Assembly (NCBI GenBank): GCA_002379985.1
Contig: DFVG01000037.1
Coordinates: 21,765 to 85,764 of the forward strand
From: Flavobacteriaceae bacterium UBA4166
Lineage (GTDB): Bacteria > Bacteroidota > Bacteroidia > Flavobacteriales > Flavobacteriaceae
Length of the DNA: 64,000 bases
Direction of reading: 5' to 3'
The position numbers were made by a program, and so were the translations under genes. Shown here in pieces: positions 62,250 to 64,000 of the stretch; the first letter of the stretch is position 1; each line of letters starts with the position of its first letter. Under the pieces are notes generated by a model. The model did not search any database. It was given only the letters and a program-made list of their open reading frames with translations, and was not told the DNA's origin.

Positions 62250-63486
62250 ATATATCTAAATTCCATGAGGGGTCGAGGGTATCTTTCAGTGCTGCGATAG
62301 ACACCGTATTTCCCGAATTTAATAACTCCACGAAATCGTGAATGCACGGATGATTGTTGAACACCAATTTGGTTCCTCGAATGTAGAGGTGTACATTCTT
62401 TTTATCACGACTCTCAACGAGTAAAATTTGATACGGTTGCACCAATTGCACTTCAGTTTCAAGTGTAAATTCGAAATTTTCTTCTCGCGGAAAGGGACGA
62501 GTCCAAAAGGCACCATTACTATAAATGGAATACCGAAAATCTTTGTAGGTCTCTTTCAAAAACTCACGAAAACTAAGGTCTTGAAGATCTTCCGGAATAC
62601 CGAAGAGATCTAAGGCCTTATCGATATGACTGATATCTTCCACAGCATTGGTGTCTAAGGGCAGAATGTCGTTGTTTTCCTCTAACCATTGGTCGATGAT
62701 CACCCGCATGGTTTTTTGACAAAGTTGTCGTTTCGAATGATTGTTAAACCATAAAGTAAGCCCCATTGATAACTCGTCTGAGCGTCCAATGTGGTATTCG
62801 CCTTCGGGCATAAAATAAAGATCACCTTCTCCAAAGGGGTGTTGATTGGCAATGTCCAGATACTTTTCGACATTCTTATTATTAAATCGTTCCTCTTCCG
62901 TAGTGGCGGCTTCGTAGTCTTCAGGATTCCAAGTGTACATGGTTTTTCCTCCTTTTCCCAAATGGAAGTGAAGTACATTCTCACCACGGCCATCGGTGTG
63001 AATACCAATAGGAGTCCAACCGTAATTACCGATAAAGATGGTGAACGTTATGCCTAGGCTCGGTACGCCCATTTTATCTAACAGCGGTTGAATTTTCTTA
63101 GAAACCATTGCTGCTAGTTCCGGACTAAATTTTTCACCACGATTGATGATGAGTCCAAATTTTCGATCGTTCAAACAACGATGCGACCAGGCTTCAAGGC
63201 TTTCGTTCTCTTTCGGCGGAAGATCATAAAAACCTTCCATCTCAGCATTCCGTAGACTTTTTCCGTCTAAAAAGACACGATAGCCAAACTCGGTCGTTCG
63301 CATACTTGCCAATTGGCGAATAATGCCCATCAGTTCAGATCGCATAAAGGCGGTTTCTTTTCTGCTCAGACAATCTTTTAATACCGAAGTTTTATTCAAA
63401 GACGCTGTGGTGTTTAGGAAATAATCCCACCAGGCATCGCTGAAAGGAGTATGTTGTATATTTTTAAGGGTGGTTGTCTCGTTCAT
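62194..63486 (-). CDS. JmjC/2-oxoglutarate oxygenase-like protein, putative peptide-modifying enzyme
   Basis: 430 residues. The middle (about 145-250) looks like a JmjC/cupin 2OG-Fe(II) oxygenase core: GIHTDGRGENVLHFHLG (H163, D165), then GDLYFMPEGEYHIG (H232), giving an HxD...H iron triad. The N-terminal 140 residues and a C-terminal domain of about 130 residues are not recognised. It starts inside the stop of the preceding small gene (ATGA) and ends next to the C39 exporter, so a role in modifying the exported peptide is plausible. Oxygenase fold likely, substrate unknown. Confidence 0.65.
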   Translation of the reverse strand: MNETTTLKNIQHTPFSDAWWDYFLNTTASLNKTSVLKDCLSRKETAFMRSELMGIIRQLASMRTTEFGYRVFLDGKSLRNAEMEGFYDLPPKENESLEAWSHRCLNDRKFGLIINRGEKFSPELAAMVSKKIQPLLDKMGVPSLGITFTIFIGNYGWTPIGIHTDGRGENVLHFHLGKGGKTMYTWNPEDYEAATTEEERFNNKNVEKYLDIANQHPFGEGDLYFMPEGEYHIGRSDELSMGLTLWFNNHSKRQLCQKTMRVIIDQWLEENNDILPLDTNAVEDISHIDKALDLFGIPEDLQDLSFREFLKETYKDFRYSIYSNGAFWTRPFPREENFEFTLETEVQLVQPYQILLVESRDKKNVHLYIRGTKLVFNNHPCIHDFVELLNSGNTVSIAALKDTLDPSWNLDICVYLINSIYLYNGIRIID

Positions 63487-63833
63487 AATTCAGTGATTTT
63501 TGTTGCGATGGAAATGATGTGTAACAGATCTTCATTCGACTTCTTATGAATTTCATACTCAAGCTCTAAAGCTTCAGGTTTCAATTCAATTTTATAAGTG
63601 AACTGATCGTTATCTCGTTTCAGTACGTGAGACGATTCAATGTCTTTAAATTCAGTATATTTGTTGCTGATTATTTGCTGAATAGTCGTTTTTTGTTCGG
63701 AAGGAAAAACGCAAGAAAAAGCAAAATTTCTTTCGGTTTCCGTTACAGAGTATCGGATTCCGGAAGGGGTCATATCACCTTTCGCCAACGGTGGCGGTGG
63801 TGTAGGAGTTGAGGGTGTTGTAGCGTTTGTCAT
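63483..63833 (-). CDS. small protein of unknown function with Pro/Thr-rich N-terminus
   Basis: 116 residues from ATG 63833 (MTNATTPSTPTPPPPLAKGD); an in-frame ATG at 63857 would add 8. After the Pro/Thr-rich start comes an alpha/beta domain (GIRYSVTETERNFAFSCVF ... ALELEYEIHKKSNEDLL). No Gly-Gly leader, signal peptide or known family seen. Its stop overlaps the oxygenase ATG by 4 bases. It could be a chaperone, an immunity protein or a second substrate of the exporter. Confidence 0.6.
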   Translation of the reverse strand: MTNATTPSTPTPPPPLAKGDMTPSGIRYSVTETERNFAFSCVFPSEQKTTIQQIISNKYTEFKDIESSHVLKRDNDQFTYKIELKPEALELEYEIHKKSNEDLLHIISIATKITEL

Positions 63834-63875
63834 AATGAGAAGCGTTTGGATAAACATTGTGTGTTTTCTGATAAT

Positions 63876-63915
63876 AGCATAAGGACAATAAGGTCTATGT
63901 AATTGCCCTTATGCT
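63876..63915 (-). terminator. long hairpin between the polyglutamine gene and the rest of the operon
   Basis: Arms 63876-63889 and 63902-63915 pair over 14 positions with one mismatch (core AGCATAAGG/CCTTATGCT), loop of 12. No T-run follows on the minus strand, so a leaky terminator or an mRNA-stabilising 3' hairpin is more likely than a full stop. Confidence 0.55.
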
Positions 63916-63923
63916 TAAAACAA

Positions 63924-63941
63924 CATTCCTGTGCAGGAATG
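63924..63941. repeat. short perfect inverted repeat after the polyglutamine gene
   Basis: CATTCCTG-TG-CAGGAATG, eight-base arms, nine bases past the stop at 63950 on the minus strand. With the next hairpin it forms a two-hairpin spacer. Confidence 0.55.
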
Positions 63942-63949
63942 ACTACAAA

Positions 63950-64000
63950 TTACGCTCCAATAGGATCGATAACTTGTTGCTGTTGTTGCTGTTGCTGCTG
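63950..64000 (-). CDS. C-terminal end of a polyglutamine-tailed small protein, putative exported peptide precursor (partial)
   Basis: Only the end is in the window: nine glutamine codons, then VIDPIGA and a TAA stop at 63952-63950. The glutamine codons mix CAG and CAA, a change that is silent only in this frame, which supports real coding. It is the first visible gene of the minus-strand run holding the oxygenase-like protein and C39 exporter, where a precursor peptide would be expected. Length, leader and identity cannot be seen. Confidence 0.5.
   Translation of the reverse strand, partial: QQQQQQQQQVIDPIGA
63974..64000 (-). repeat. CAR (Gln) trinucleotide repeat running off the window
   Basis: At least nine CAG/CAA triplets on the minus strand, continuing past base 64000. 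May vary in copy number between strains. Confidence 0.7.

Noticed and set aside
63974..64000. CRISPR or minisatellite repeat at the right edge
   Set aside because: A simple CAR triplet run without spacers, in phase with a Gln reading frame.

Overview
The window is chromosomal DNA of a member of the Bacteroidota, most likely a marine Flavobacteriaceae. Evidence: moderate-to-low GC, genes with almost no Shine-Dalgarno sites, several promoters of the Bacteroidota sigma type (TTG, about 20 nt, TAnnTTTG), and typical flavobacterial gene sets (FtsK-LolA-LptF/G-RibB, HYC_CC_PP protein, maltose phosphorylase cluster, propeller histidine kinase). I see no tRNA, rRNA, CRISPR array, insertion sequence or prophage. 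No gene-free stretch exceeds 300 bases; the longest (41412-41699, 46333-46606, 35336-35574) hold promoters or terminators but no convincing gene.

Layout. 1-4116 (+): end of a sterol-desaturase-family gene, then a sulfur operon (persulfide dioxygenase-rhodanese, an acetolactate-decarboxylase-like lipoprotein, two YeeE/YedE membrane halves). 4131-5372 (-): YetF-like DUF421 protein and beta-carbonic anhydrase. 5530-10314 (+): metal-handling cluster (HYC_CC_PP protein, outer-membrane barrel, double-HMA protein, NHL lipoprotein, permease, HMA-MauE fusion). 10294-15313: thioesterase, nitroreductase, SGNH hydrolase, DegT aminotransferase and an L-domain/TSP3 surface protein. 15310-21158 (-): FtsK, LolA, LptF/G, RibB. 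21263-32908: a two-component locus with a von Willebrand operon, an OmpA/beta-helix operon, thiol peroxidase, DgkA, a NarL-type regulator and a 1045-residue propeller kinase. 33075-41411: peroxiredoxin, NhaC antiporter, C-S lyase with Lrp regulator, CPBP protease, LpdA, two VGI(N/G)TTSP surface proteins. 41700-46332 (+): PabB, TilS, DsbD. 46607-55622 (+): maltose/maltodextrin use and upper glycolysis (PgmB, GH65, GH13, PfkA, GAPDH, GlcNAc-type kinase, Pgi). 55704-59792 (+): small proteins, a 7TM protein overlapping a histidine kinase, its regulator, YifB/ComM. 59794-64000 (-): a peptide-export operon.

Two findings stand out. First, a 12-bp palindrome of the form ACCCAnTTGGGT occurs four times between 24.3 and 33.1 kb. 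Each copy lies 24-25 nt upstream of a Bacteroidota -7 element, in front of the von Willebrand operon, the OmpA-family operon, the NarL-type response regulator and the propeller kinase. This looks like a self-contained, autoregulated two-component regulon. Second, the minus-strand operon at the right edge holds the C-terminal end of a polyglutamine-tailed small protein, an unknown proline-rich-start protein, a JmjC/2OG-oxygenase-like protein with an HxD...H triad, a C39-peptidase ABC exporter and a 57-residue membrane protein joined to it by an ATGA overlap. It resembles a modified-peptide (RiPP-like) export locus that I cannot assign to a described class.

Assignments rest on reading motifs and translations by eye; no database search was possible.
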